NCBI RefSeq assembly: GCF_050859025.1
Contig: NZ_CP138200.1
Coordinates: 6,138,001-6,202,000 of the forward strand
Source of the DNA: Wukongibacter sp050859025
GTDB taxonomy: Bacteria; Bacillota; Clostridia; Peptostreptococcales; Caminicellaceae
Length of the DNA stretch: 64,000 nucleotides
Direction: 5' to 3'
The notes under the pieces are model-generated. The model saw only the letters and a program-made list of their open reading frames with translations. It had not been told where the DNA came from and made no database searches. Positions 27,278 to 35,101 of this stretch are shown piece by piece (within the stretch, counting starts at the first letter, position 1; the number at the start of each line of letters is the position of its first letter). The translations under genes were made by a program, and so were the position numbers.

Positions 27278-28486
27278 TTACTTATCATCAAAAGAATTTT
27301 CATCAAATATTGTATTATCTAGCTCTAATTGATTAGGTTTATTTGTAAAAATCTTTGTCTCATTTCTGAGTACATTTGAATCTTTTATTACTATTTTCTC
27401 ATCTGATGAAATATCAAATAATGATGGATCATCATGGCTAATCTTTGTAGTATTATCTGTAAAATCACATTTAGTAAAGGTTGCTGCACTATTATTTATG
27501 TCAATCATTGTATCAAAGCCTTCATTTTCTATAAATTTACTATTCTCAAAACTTATATTCTTTGAATCAGAGATAGTCATTATTCCATAACTACATTCTG
27601 TGATTATAGAATTGGTAAATTTAAATCCATCTACCTCTGATAAGTCTAGACCCAAAATTCCACAGCCAAATAGTCTAGTGTTTTCAATGTCAACATCTAT
27701 ACAATCATTAAATACGAATACGCCCCCTGTGCAATATCCTTTATCAGGTGTATGTCCTGCATTAATATTTATGACTTTTATATTTGTACAATTGTTAAAG
27801 GTAAGGACATCTGCATATCTAGGTTCAACTAATATATTGACATTAACATCTCCTTCACCCTCAATTGTTAGATTATTTACATCTCGGATTATCAGTTCAT
27901 AACCATCATATTCACTATTCCAGTATATATAAGGATTTTCAATATTATGTATGTTTTCCCCCGTTAAATTAAAATCTTGGTTTTCCTTTAATATAATTTT
28001 TTTGTTTGGTCCTATAGCCCTTATAAACTCTTCAGTATTATTTACAATAACTTCTTCTATCTCAATTGAGATAAGTACAGTATTACTATCTGCATCCCAA
28101 TCAACCTCTGCCCCAGTACTTTCAGCTATGAATCTTAAAGGAACCATAGTTCTTTCATCAATAATTGTAGCAGGTACTTCTACTTCGATTATTTCATTAT
28201 TTTTAATGGCTATCCTACTATCTATAGGGAGCTTTAGGTTCAAACCTCTTTTATTACCAATAACAGTTCGAGTTTTTTCATCCCATTCAACTTTCATATC
28301 TAGCTTTTCAAAAATTGCTCTTAGGGGAACCAAGGTTCTTCCATCTAATATAACAGGTTTTACATCGAATTCTATGGGTTCATTGTTCAGCTTAATCTGG
28401 ATATCCTTTCCTTCAGCACTTATATTTAGTGGATTTAACATGCTGCATAATAATATCAGTATTAATAATCCCATTATCCTTTTCAT
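27278..28486 (-). CDS. Secreted stalk-domain / right-handed beta-helix protein
   Basis: 402 residues. Signal peptide about 1-24 (RIMGLLILILLCSMLNPLNI). Residues about 28-130 are a copper-amine-oxidase N-terminal-like stalk domain (GRTLVPLRAIFEKLDMKVEW, then ERTMVPLRFIAESTGAEVDW). Residues about 135-400 are repetitive turns with N-rich ladders (NCTNIKVININAGH, DCIDVDIENTRLFG, DSKNISFENSKFIE), a pectate-lyase-like parallel beta-helix. Probably exported and surface-bound; beta-helices of this type often bind or cleave polysaccharides, but I see no catalytic motif. Single gene. Confidence 0.85.
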   Translation of the reverse strand: MKRIMGLLILILLCSMLNPLNISAEGKDIQIKLNNEPIEFDVKPVILDGRTLVPLRAIFEKLDMKVEWDEKTRTVIGNKRGLNLKLPIDSRIAIKNNEIIEVEVPATIIDERTMVPLRFIAESTGAEVDWDADSNTVLISIEIEEVIVNNTEEFIRAIGPNKKIILKENQDFNLTGENIHNIENPYIYWNSEYDGYELIIRDVNNLTIEGEGDVNVNILVEPRYADVLTFNNCTNIKVININAGHTPDKGYCTGGVFVFNDCIDVDIENTRLFGCGILGLDLSEVDGFKFTNSIITECSYGIMTISDSKNISFENSKFIENEGFDTMIDINNSAATFTKCDFTDNTTKISHDDPSLFDISSDEKIVIKDSNVLRNETKIFTNKPNQLELDNTIFDENSFDDK

Positions 28487-28558
28487 ATAAATTCCTCCTT
28501 TATTATTTTAAATATTATTTTTTAATGCTTTAAATAATTCTTTTTAATATATTTTACC

Positions 28559-28660
28559 ATAGAAAGTTCCAAGTAAATCTTAATTTATACATATCAAAAT
28601 ATCCGATACTTCTTAGGATTTTTGATGTGTATAAATTAAAGTTTTGACTGGAATCTCTAT
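28559..28660. repeat. 102-bp MITE, copy 1
   Basis: An imperfect palindrome starting ATAGAAAGTTCC and ending GGAATCTCTAT; internal arms TAATTTATACA and TGTATAAATTA pair. The same unit occurs at 34759, 34861 and 43422, each exactly 102 bases and without an open frame: a non-autonomous miniature inverted-repeat element. The rest of the 28487-28798 gap is AT-rich with no gene. Confidence 0.8.
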
Positions 28661-28798
28661 ATAACTAATATATATATTGCTATATTAATATTTTATAGCT
28701 TTTAGTAAGAATAAACAAAAATATATAATACTTTAGATATAATTTATTTAACTATAATCATTATAGTATTTTTACCTCTAACTAAAATATATTGTTAA

Positions 28799-29437
28799 TT
28801 ACGCAAAATTTACTTTTTTACATTTTACAATTATAAAATTTAATGGAGGTTTATTCTCCATATTCTTATTTGACTCATTAATTTCTGAGATTTCTATCAG
28901 CCCATACTTTCCAAATTCTCGCTTTATTGAATCAGAATCATAAAAGAACATTTTCACGCCTTTTATTCTCTCGAATCGGTCTTTACTCAGTTGTTTTCCC
29001 TTTCCAAACATTGGAGCTTTTTTTGAAATAGTTGTAAAAATCATATATCCATTTGGTTTTAACTGACTATAGCAATTTTCAATAAATTTCTTTCTCTCAT
29101 GATTATTCAATAAGTGGATAAGTGCATAACAAAATATACCGTCATAAAGTTTGTTGTCAAAAGGCATGTCAGTTACTGAACCATGATAAATACTAATATT
29201 ATCAAGCCCATTTTTTCTCGCTAAATTAATCGCAGTTTTTGAAATCTCAATACCTGTTACATTAATTCCGTTCTCAATAAATACCTTTGCATTTCTGCCA
29301 TATCCAATACCTGGTATCAATATGTCTTTAACTTTCTTTTCAAGGAAAAAATCCTTTGTCAAAATTGCAGAGTCTGAAGGTTCGCCTCCCCACATTGTTT
29401 GTTTTTCTATAAAACTTGATTCCCAAAATTCTGTCAT
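28799..29437 (-). CDS. Class I SAM-dependent methyltransferase
   Basis: 212 residues with a Rossmann methyltransferase fold: SAM-binding motif I ILIPGIGYGRNAKVF, the acidic end of strand 2 in VTGIEISKTAI, motif II/III around DGIFCYALIHLL and LKPNGYMIFTT. The N-terminal WESSFIEKQTMWGGEPSDSA resembles thiopurine or TehB-like methyltransferases that act on small toxic molecules. Substrate unknown. It lies 126 bases after an Rrf2 regulator on the same strand and may be its target. Confidence 0.85.
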   Translation of the reverse strand: MTEFWESSFIEKQTMWGGEPSDSAILTKDFFLEKKVKDILIPGIGYGRNAKVFIENGINVTGIEISKTAINLARKNGLDNISIYHGSVTDMPFDNKLYDGIFCYALIHLLNNHERKKFIENCYSQLKPNGYMIFTTISKKAPMFGKGKQLSKDRFERIKGVKMFFYDSDSIKREFGKYGLIEISEINESNKNMENKPPLNFIIVKCKKVNFA

Positions 29438-29563
29438 GCCTCTATCTCCTTATAATAGATTTTTTCAACTTCTTCATTTATGGTATGCTTTTTTATAATC
29501 GTATATATTATAGATGTATTTTATCCATAATAAGAGTATAATATAGCTGAATCTATGAAAATA

Positions 29564-29980
29564 TTATTCCTCATACATTCCATTGTTTGCCGTATTTTGG
29601 ACTATTTCATAAATCTTTTTGTTTTTCAGATATGTCTCCATCACATCTTCTGCTTCTTTCATTACTTTAAAGATTTGACACCCACTTTCCTCGTCATGTA
29701 ATTCACAACTAAATAATGCTCCTGTTCCTTCTGTTGCCTTAATCACATCCATAAATGAAATATCCTCTACCCTTTTACGCAGAACATAGCCGCCTTTTAC
29801 ACCTGGTGTTGACTGAATTAAATCAGCCTTTACTAGTTGCGTTAAAATTTTTGAAAGATAGGTTGCAGATATATTGAAATGGTTTGCTAATGTTTGTAAA
29901 CTAAAATTGTCATCTTTATTATGTTTAATCATATACGCAATGGTATGAAGTGCATAGTTTGTAGCTTTTGTATATTTCAA
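29564..29980 (-). CDS. Rrf2-family transcriptional regulator
   Basis: 138 residues, typical for Rrf2/BadM. Winged helix: TKATNYALHTIAYMIKHNKD, then LQTLANHFNISATYLSKILT with QSTPGVKGGYVLRK as the wing. The C-terminal sensor region has two Cys (SCELHDEESGC); Fe-S-binding members such as IscR have three, so cluster binding is doubtful here, though thiol or other sensing is possible. It has its own consensus promoter (30026-30054), with the operator probably overlapping it. Confidence 0.9.
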   Translation of the reverse strand: MKYTKATNYALHTIAYMIKHNKDDNFSLQTLANHFNISATYLSKILTQLVKADLIQSTPGVKGGYVLRKRVEDISFMDVIKATEGTGALFSCELHDEESGCQIFKVMKEAEDVMETYLKNKKIYEIVQNTANNGMYEE

Positions 29981-30025
29981 AATAAAGCTCCTTCCTAAAG
30001 ATATTATAGACTCTAATTATCTATA

Positions 30026-30054
30026 ATTATACTGATAGTATTTATTTTTGTCAA
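30026..30054 (-). promoter_or_regulatory. Sigma-70 promoter of the Rrf2 gene
   Basis: On the minus strand TTGACA (30054-30049), a 17-base spacer, and TATAAT (30031-30026). It lies 45 bases before the gene start. Confidence 0.85.
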
Positions 30055-30060
30055 CCCTTA

Positions 30061-30362
30061 GAAGATTCAAACCTCCTGCATGGGGCTTAGGAAATCAAGT
30101 ATCGTTGACTTTTTATTGGCTCAACCCTAGTATTTCTGGCTAGGACATTTATTTCTTTTTGTTCTTGTCCAGCGGTGCGGTGTCGAAGGAACAAGGATGT
30201 TGACAGCCTTTTGTCAGCAACTCCATCCCCTTGACACTGTCATTTTCTAAAAGTTTCTCTTCTAATCTATTCTGCTGAAGTCCAACTTTTAAGCAAAATG
30301 TTTAGAATTTGAGCCAACTACATACTTTGATTGTATATACTTAAGTTCAAGTTGTATTTATC
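30061..30362. other. Decayed intergenic DNA
   Basis: No intact gene. A leftward frame around 30155-30290 reads LEEKLLENDSVKGMELLTKG before a stop, perhaps a relic of a coding sequence, but I cannot assign a family. Confidence 0.35.
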
Positions 30363-30418
30363 AAAAAACCGCCGTTATTTATGATATGGTTCATCTTATT
30401 GCTGTAACTGCTGTTTTA
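30363..30418. terminator. CCGCC-hairpin repeat, copy 1
   Basis: AAAAAACCGCCGTTA and TAACTGCTGTTTTA pair over about 55 bases. It immediately follows the stop of the leftward gene at 30416, and six T follow on the minus strand. Related units occur at 38729, 40267, 49250, 52301 and 57201. Confidence 0.65.
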
Positions 30419-30832
30419 TTTAAAATAGGATTCCTTTTTAAATACACCTTTATAATAAGAATATTGTTCCAATTTATTAGGTTCAAAATATACATCAAAT
30501 AACTTACTATCCCTGTCACTCATAATAACTGACTTTGCTCCAATAGATTTATTTATGTTAGATACTAATATTTCTCCTTCTTCTGATTTATATATTTCTG
30601 TTTCAGGAATTGTCCCAATAGTTGAGATAATTTCTTGTTTGCTATCTCCATCTAAGTCAACCTCTTTTGTATTACCCTCTATTTGAATAATAGAATTTTG
30701 AAACTCTTTTTCAAAACTCCAATAAAATGACTTTGAATAGTTTACTCCTAATACTCCATAAATCTTTATCGATTTCTCTCCAAATACTTGAACTTCCTTT
30801 ATTCCTATTAGATCTTTAGACGTGCTATCCAT
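30416..30832 (-). CDS. Hypothetical protein, 5'-truncated
   Basis: 138 codons from the first ATG, but coding similarity continues upstream in frame to about 30942 (NVFLFKNKDNNQISAGIKSK) until a TGA with no start codon or ribosome site, so the gene has probably lost its 5' end. It contains one acidic calcium-loop-like repeat, VDLDGDSKQEIISTIG, as in FG-GAP/VCBS-type surface beta-propellers. Such proteins are normally exported; the signal peptide is missing. Probably a remnant. Confidence 0.5.
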   Translation of the reverse strand: MDSTSKDLIGIKEVQVFGEKSIKIYGVLGVNYSKSFYWSFEKEFQNSIIQIEGNTKEVDLDGDSKQEIISTIGTIPETEIYKSEEGEILVSNINKSIGAKSVIMSDRDSKLFDVYFEPNKLEQYSYYKGVFKKESYFK

Positions 30833-30978
30833 TGATACTTCTCCAATATAGAAGTATTTTTCTTTTGATTTTATTCCAGCACTTATTTGGTTATTATCTT
30901 TATTTTTAAAAAGAAAAACATTTATAGTGCTATTAATCTTTTTTTCTTTTCAACACTTTTTCTAACACTTTGAATTTT

Positions 30979-30999
30979 CAAAATCAACTGTTGATTTTG
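30979..30999. promoter_or_regulatory. Candidate activator site (UAS) of the PTS operon
   Basis: CAAAATCAAC, T, GTTGATTTTG is a perfect 21-base dyad. It is centred about 70 bases upstream of the sigma-54 -24 element, the expected position for a LevR-type enhancer site. Confidence 0.65.
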
Positions 31000-31056
31000 A
31001 TTATTTATGCCCACTACACTGCTTGATATCACCACATTCTTTATACGAACCATCCC

Positions 31057-31073
31057 TTGGCACGATTATTGCA
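31057..31073 (+). promoter_or_regulatory. Sigma-54 promoter of the PTS operon
   Basis: TTGGCACGATTATTGCA is a near-perfect -24/-12 consensus with ten bases between the GG and GC. It is 31 bases before the first gene; a LevR-type sigma-54 activator is encoded in the same locus. Confidence 0.93.
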
Positions 31074-31104
31074 ATAATATCATGGAGAAAAGGAGGTGAA
31101 TTTA

Positions 31105-31527
31105 ATGGTACAAATTATTTTAACCAGCCATGACAATCTGGCTAGGGGAATGAAAGATACTTTAAATATGATCATTGGAGACGTCTCAATGGTTGAAGCA
31201 TTTTCATCCTATAGAAATGAAAGTATCAATATTAGAGATGCCGTAGAAAAAGTAGTAAAAGAAAAATACACTAAGGCAGATATCTTTATTTTAACAGATA
31301 TTCTTGGTGGAAGTGTTAATAGGGAAATGATGTCCTTAATAGAAAAATATCCTAAAATACATGTTCTTTCAGGTATGAATTTATCTATGGTAATTTCACT
31401 TGCTACTTGTGCAGGAAAGGTTTCTGAAAGTGAATTAAGTCAAATCATCAAAGATAGTCAGCAAGGTATAGTTTACTGCAATAAGCTACTTAATGAATGT
31501 AAAGATATACAGGAGGGAGATCTATGA
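31105..31527 (+). CDS. PTS mannose-family IIA component
   Basis: 140 residues from ATG 31105 (AAAGGAGGTG upstream); a GTG at 31096 overlaps the ribosome site. The phospho-accepting His lies in ILTSHDNLARGMKDTL, and TDILGGSVNREMM is the family's active-site loop. Cytoplasmic phosphate carrier from HPr to IIB. First gene of a IIA-IIB-IIC-IID-deglycase set; its stop overlaps the IIB start by four bases. Confidence 0.93.
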   Translation: MVQIILTSHDNLARGMKDTLNMIIGDVSMVEAFSSYRNESINIRDAVEKVVKEKYTKADIFILTDILGGSVNREMMSLIEKYPKIHVLSGMNLSMVISLATCAGKVSESELSQIIKDSQQGIVYCNKLLNECKDIQEGDL

Positions 31528-31994
31528 TTAAACTAGTAAGAATTGATCATCGTTTGTTGCATGGGCAGGTGGTTTTCTCGTGGACAAAGACCTTAGGGGT
31601 TTCAAGGATTATCGTTGTGGATGATGAAGCTGCCAATGATGAAATGAAAAAGGTATCGCTAAACTTATCCAAGCCTGTTGGAGTAACCCTAAACATATTC
31701 ACAGTAAAGGATGCTTTGGCAAGAATGGCTAAAGTTGAACAGCTAAATGAAAATATCATGTTTATTTTTAGTGGAACCAAGGGAGCACTGAAGTTTTGCC
31801 AGGGCTATTCTAAGATTAAAGAGATCAATTATGGCGGAATTGCTAATAAAGAAAATTCAAAGCAGTACAGTAATGCTATATTTCTAAACAAAGAGGAATT
31901 AGAGGATTCTAAAGGATTAAAGGAAATGGGAATTAGCTTATATATGCAACAGGTACCTACCTCTAAGAAGGAAGATTTAACATCTAAAATATAG
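31524..31994 (+). CDS. PTS mannose/sorbose-family IIB component
   Basis: 156 residues. The phosphorylation-site His is in RIDHRLLHGQVVFSWTK, the diagnostic IIB-Man/Sor motif. It passes phosphate from IIA to the sugar bound by IIC/IID. Four-base overlap with the IIA gene and GGAGGGAGAT ribosome site. Confidence 0.95.
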   Translation: MIKLVRIDHRLLHGQVVFSWTKTLGVSRIIVVDDEAANDEMKKVSLNLSKPVGVTLNIFTVKDALARMAKVEQLNENIMFIFSGTKGALKFCQGYSKIKEINYGGIANKENSKQYSNAIFLNKEELEDSKGLKEMGISLYMQQVPTSKKEDLTSKI

Positions 31995-32009
31995 AAGGGA
32001 GGATACAAT

Positions 32010-32774
32010 ATGTTAATTAAGTCCATATTATTAGGCTTTGTCGGAGTTATCTGTATCTTAGACTCTAGACTTTTAGGAAGATTGAACTTTGAACGCCCAT
32101 TAATAGTTAGTACATTGGTAGGACTCGTTTTAGGAGATATCCAAAAGGGATTAGCCGTTGGGGCTGCTCTTGAATTGGTTTCCTTAGGGCTTGTAAACAT
32201 AGGTGCTGCTTCACCACCAGACATGAATATGGGGTCTATTATAGCAACAGCTTTTGCTATTTTATCAAATACAAGTACAGAAACAGCCTTAACAATTGCC
32301 ATACCAATTGCAGTATTTGGACAAATGTTAGGAATTTTACTTAGAACTTTTTTTGCAAATTTAACTCATAGAGCTGATACATTGATCGGAAAGGGAGCGT
32401 ATAGAAAGGCTACCAACATCCACATTGTATGGGGTCCAATTCTGTATTCAATAATGTATTTTATTCCAATATTTTTAGCGGTTTATTTTGGAACAGATGT
32501 AGTAAAAAGCATTGTCGATGTTATTCCTAATTGGTTAACACAGGGCCTAAACTTATCAAGCAAACTTTTACCTGCTTATGGATTTGCTTTACTACTTAAT
32601 ACAATGTTATCGGTAAGTATGGTACCCTTCTTAGCCGCAGGATTCTTTATCACAGCATATTTAAATATAAGTGTAACAGGTATTGCTATTTTTGCTTGTA
32701 TTATCGCATTTGTTTTATCTGAACTTAAGTTTAAAAAGGAAAAGGAAGTTGATGAATTAGATAGTTTAACTTAA
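32010..32774 (+). CDS. PTS mannose/sorbose-family IIC component
   Basis: 254 residues, polytopic. The N-terminal DSRLLGRLNFERPLIVSTLV and GAALELVSLGLVNIGAASPP blocks are typical of EIIC-Man/Sor. With IID it forms the sugar-translocating channel. AGAAGGGAGGATACA ribosome site, 15 bases after the IIB stop. Confidence 0.95.
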   Translation: MLIKSILLGFVGVICILDSRLLGRLNFERPLIVSTLVGLVLGDIQKGLAVGAALELVSLGLVNIGAASPPDMNMGSIIATAFAILSNTSTETALTIAIPIAVFGQMLGILLRTFFANLTHRADTLIGKGAYRKATNIHIVWGPILYSIMYFIPIFLAVYFGTDVVKSIVDVIPNWLTQGLNLSSKLLPAYGFALLLNTMLSVSMVPFLAAGFFITAYLNISVTGIAIFACIIAFVLSELKFKKEKEVDELDSLT

Positions 32775-32787
32775 AAGGAGGTATAAA

Positions 32788-33612
32788 ATGCAAAGCATAA
32801 AAAAACAGAAGGATCCAAATAAGTGGAAGTATATACAGTTTTTCTTACGCTCTTGGGCAATCCAGTCTTCATGGAATTATGAACGACAAATGAATATGGG
32901 ATTTTTGCATGGAATTGCTCCTATTTTAGATAAAATTTATAAGGACCCAAAAGATGATTGCTTGAAAAAGGAAGCCTATAAGCGTCATATGGCTTTTTAT
33001 AACTGTACACCTCAAACAAGTGCTTTCATTTTAGGCTTGAGTGCTTCAATGGAAGAAAAATACTATGAAGATAAAGAAAATTTTAATCCAGAATCCATTA
33101 ATGCTATGAAAACATCATTAATGGGTCCTTTGTCCGGAGTTGGTGACTCCTTCTTTCAAGGAACTATACGTATATTAGCCTTTGGTCTAGGTATTAATTT
33201 AGCTCAGCAAGGTAGCATTCTAGGCCCAATACTAGCAATGATTGTTTCTTTCTTTCCATCATTCCTAGTTACTTACTATGGTGGAAAAATCGGTTATTTA
33301 ATGGGAAATAAGTATTTGACAAAACTTTATAATGAAGGCCTTATGGAAAAAGTAATGTATATATGTTCTGTTGTGGGACTTATGGTTATTGGATCTATGA
33401 TGGCCAGTATGATTGGGATTACGACGCCAGTTCAATTTGGTGAAAAATTTATTTTACAGGATGTATTAGATGGAATAGTTCCACAGATTATCCCATTAGG
33501 CTTAACATTCTTTATGTACGGGTTACTGAAAAAGAAAGTCTCTACAGGTTGGATGCTTACTTTATGTATTGTAGGTGGGATTCTATTAAGTTCTTTAGGT
33601 ATTTTTAGTTGA
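32788..33612 (+). CDS. PTS mannose-family IID component
   Basis: 274 residues. Family blocks: FLRSWAIQSSWNYERQMNMG at the N-terminus, a long cytosolic region with NCTPQTSAFILGLSASMEE, and MGPLSGVGDSFFQGTIR, followed by C-terminal membrane helices. Completes the permease; the substrate is set by IIC/IID and, from context, is probably an Amadori compound. Confidence 0.95.
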   Translation: MQSIKKQKDPNKWKYIQFFLRSWAIQSSWNYERQMNMGFLHGIAPILDKIYKDPKDDCLKKEAYKRHMAFYNCTPQTSAFILGLSASMEEKYYEDKENFNPESINAMKTSLMGPLSGVGDSFFQGTIRILAFGLGINLAQQGSILGPILAMIVSFFPSFLVTYYGGKIGYLMGNKYLTKLYNEGLMEKVMYICSVVGLMVIGSMMASMIGITTPVQFGEKFILQDVLDGIVPQIIPLGLTFFMYGLLKKKVSTGWMLTLCIVGGILLSSLGIFS

Positions 33613-33617
33613 GAAAC

Positions 33618-33721
33618 TTGCATAATTAACATTTCTAATTTCAAAATACAATATGTAGATAACTTCCTTGACCCTATCTACTAAACTTTGAATTTTGAAA
33701 TCTCTCAAATATATTATGCAA
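33618..33721. repeat. Nested inverted repeat between IID and deglycase genes
   Basis: Three nested complementary pairs: TTGCATAAT (33618) with ATTATGCAA (33713), AATTTCAAAAT with ATTTTGAAA, and GTAGAT with ATCTAC. The resulting 104-base hairpin in the operon could stabilise or attenuate mRNA and make the permease and enzyme levels differ. Confidence 0.55.
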
Positions 33722-33767
33722 TTTCCTCAATTATAATATAAACAAAAAAACATTGGAGGTATTCATT

Positions 33768-34736
33768 ATGGAACCAAAGCAAATTATTAAAGAAATTAAA
33801 GGAAAACAAGAAGAAATTAAGAGTGTTATATTCGTGGGCTGCGGTGCTTCGAAAGCAGACTTGTACCCAGCAAAATATTTTTTAGATAAAAATGCAAAGA
33901 AATTACGTATTAGTCACTATACTGCAAATGAATTCAATCATGCTATACCGGCATCATTAGACGAAACCGCTATTGTTATTTCCGCTTCATTAGGTGGTAA
34001 CACTCCTGAGACAGTAGAAGCAAATGCTAAAGCGAAAGCTGCCGGTGCCCATTTAATTTCGTTAACTCATACACATAATTCTCCCCTTACAAAGGATGCC
34101 GATTATATTATATACCACCGCTTTGGTGAAAACTATGCTGCAAAATTGGAGAAAATGGGTTATGCACTTACACTCGCAGTAGAAATTCTAGACCAATATG
34201 AAGGCTATGATCAGTATGGAGATATGCAAATTGGCTTTAGCAAAATCTATGACTTAGCGCAATCCGCAGCAGAATCAGCAATAGTAGATGCAAAGAAATT
34301 TGCTGAGGCTTATAAAAATGACCCTGTAGTTTATGTTATGAGTAGTGGAGCAACAACTGAAGTGGCTTATTCTACCTCAATTTGTCTAATGATGGAGATG
34401 CAGTGGATTAATTCAGGAATTTTCCATTCAGGAGAATTCTTTCATGGACCGTTTGAAATAGTAGATAAGGACGTACCATTTATTTTATTAATGAACTGCG
34501 GCAGCACTCGTCCAATTGATGCCCGTGCTTTAACTTTCTTAAAGCGTTTTGAAGCAAAAACAACGGTTGTTGATGCCTTAGATTACGGATTATCTTCATC
34601 GGTTCCGAAAACAGTGATTGATTACTTTAATCCTATGCTAATTACAGCAGTATTTCGTGTATATGCTGAACAGCTTTCTTATGCACGTCAGCATCCACTA
34701 ACTAAAAGAAGATATATGTGGAAGCTTGCATATTAA
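33768..34736 (+). CDS. SIS-domain deglycase, FrlB/GfrF-like
   Basis: 322 residues from ATG 33768 with TTGGAGG upstream. Two SIS sugar-phosphate isomerase domains: IFVGCGASKADLYPAKYFLD and VISASLGGNTPETVEANAKA (first), VYVMSSGATTEVAYSTSICL (second). Ending HPLTKRRYMWKLAY is characteristic of fructoselysine/glucoselysine-6-phosphate deglycases. The enzyme would split the phosphorylated Amadori product made by the PTS into a hexose phosphate and a free amino acid. Salmonella gfr and related loci pair this enzyme type with a mannose-family PTS and a LevR-like activator, as here. Confidence 0.85.
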   Translation: MEPKQIIKEIKGKQEEIKSVIFVGCGASKADLYPAKYFLDKNAKKLRISHYTANEFNHAIPASLDETAIVISASLGGNTPETVEANAKAKAAGAHLISLTHTHNSPLTKDADYIIYHRFGENYAAKLEKMGYALTLAVEILDQYEGYDQYGDMQIGFSKIYDLAQSAAESAIVDAKKFAEAYKNDPVVYVMSSGATTEVAYSTSICLMMEMQWINSGIFHSGEFFHGPFEIVDKDVPFILLMNCGSTRPIDARALTFLKRFEAKTTVVDALDYGLSSSVPKTVIDYFNPMLITAVFRVYAEQLSYARQHPLTKRRYMWKLAY

Positions 34737-34758
34737 AACAGAGGTTTAAACTATACAT

Positions 34759-34860
34759 ATAGGGTTTATATAGTAAAACTTAATTTATGCATGTACAAAT
34801 ACTCAATGTTTCTAGGAGTTTTGGACATGTATAAATTAAAGTCTTTACTTAAATCCCTAT
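34759..34860. repeat. 102-bp MITE, copy 2
   Basis: ATAGGGTTTATATAG to TTAAATCCCTAT; same length and internal arms as the copy at 28559. It is directly followed by a second copy with no spacer. Confidence 0.85.
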
Positions 34861-34962
34861 ATAGGGTTTATATAGTAAAACTTAATTTATACATGTACAA
34901 ATACTCAATGTTTCTAGGAGTTTTGGACATGTATAAATTAAAGTCTTTACTTAAATCCCTAT
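34861..34962. repeat. 102-bp MITE, copy 3 (tandem)
   Basis: Differs from the preceding 102 bases at only one position that I can see (TTATGCATG versus TTATACATG). A very recent tandem duplication. Confidence 0.85.
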
Positions 34963-35007
34963 AGTTCTTTAAATAAAAACGTACAGCTTTAAAAAGTTAA
35001 TATTAAC

Positions 35008-35040
35008 AAAGAAATCGAGCAAGCATCACTCGATTTCTTT
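35008..35040 (+). terminator. Terminator after the PTS/deglycase operon
   Basis: AAAGAAATCGAG and CTCGATTTCTTT pair perfectly around a nine-base loop. It separates the deglycase gene from the activator gene. Confidence 0.8.
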
Positions 35041-35101
35041 ACTCTATCTATATGCATGTTATAAAATATAGTTACTATATAATAAAGGAGGTGCCTTCAG
35101 G

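Noticed and set aside
27080..27322. 80-codon plus-strand frame after the candidate small RNA
   Set aside because: It begins inside the terminator stem, uses a non-ATG start, has no ribosome site and overlaps the end of the well-supported beta-helix gene.
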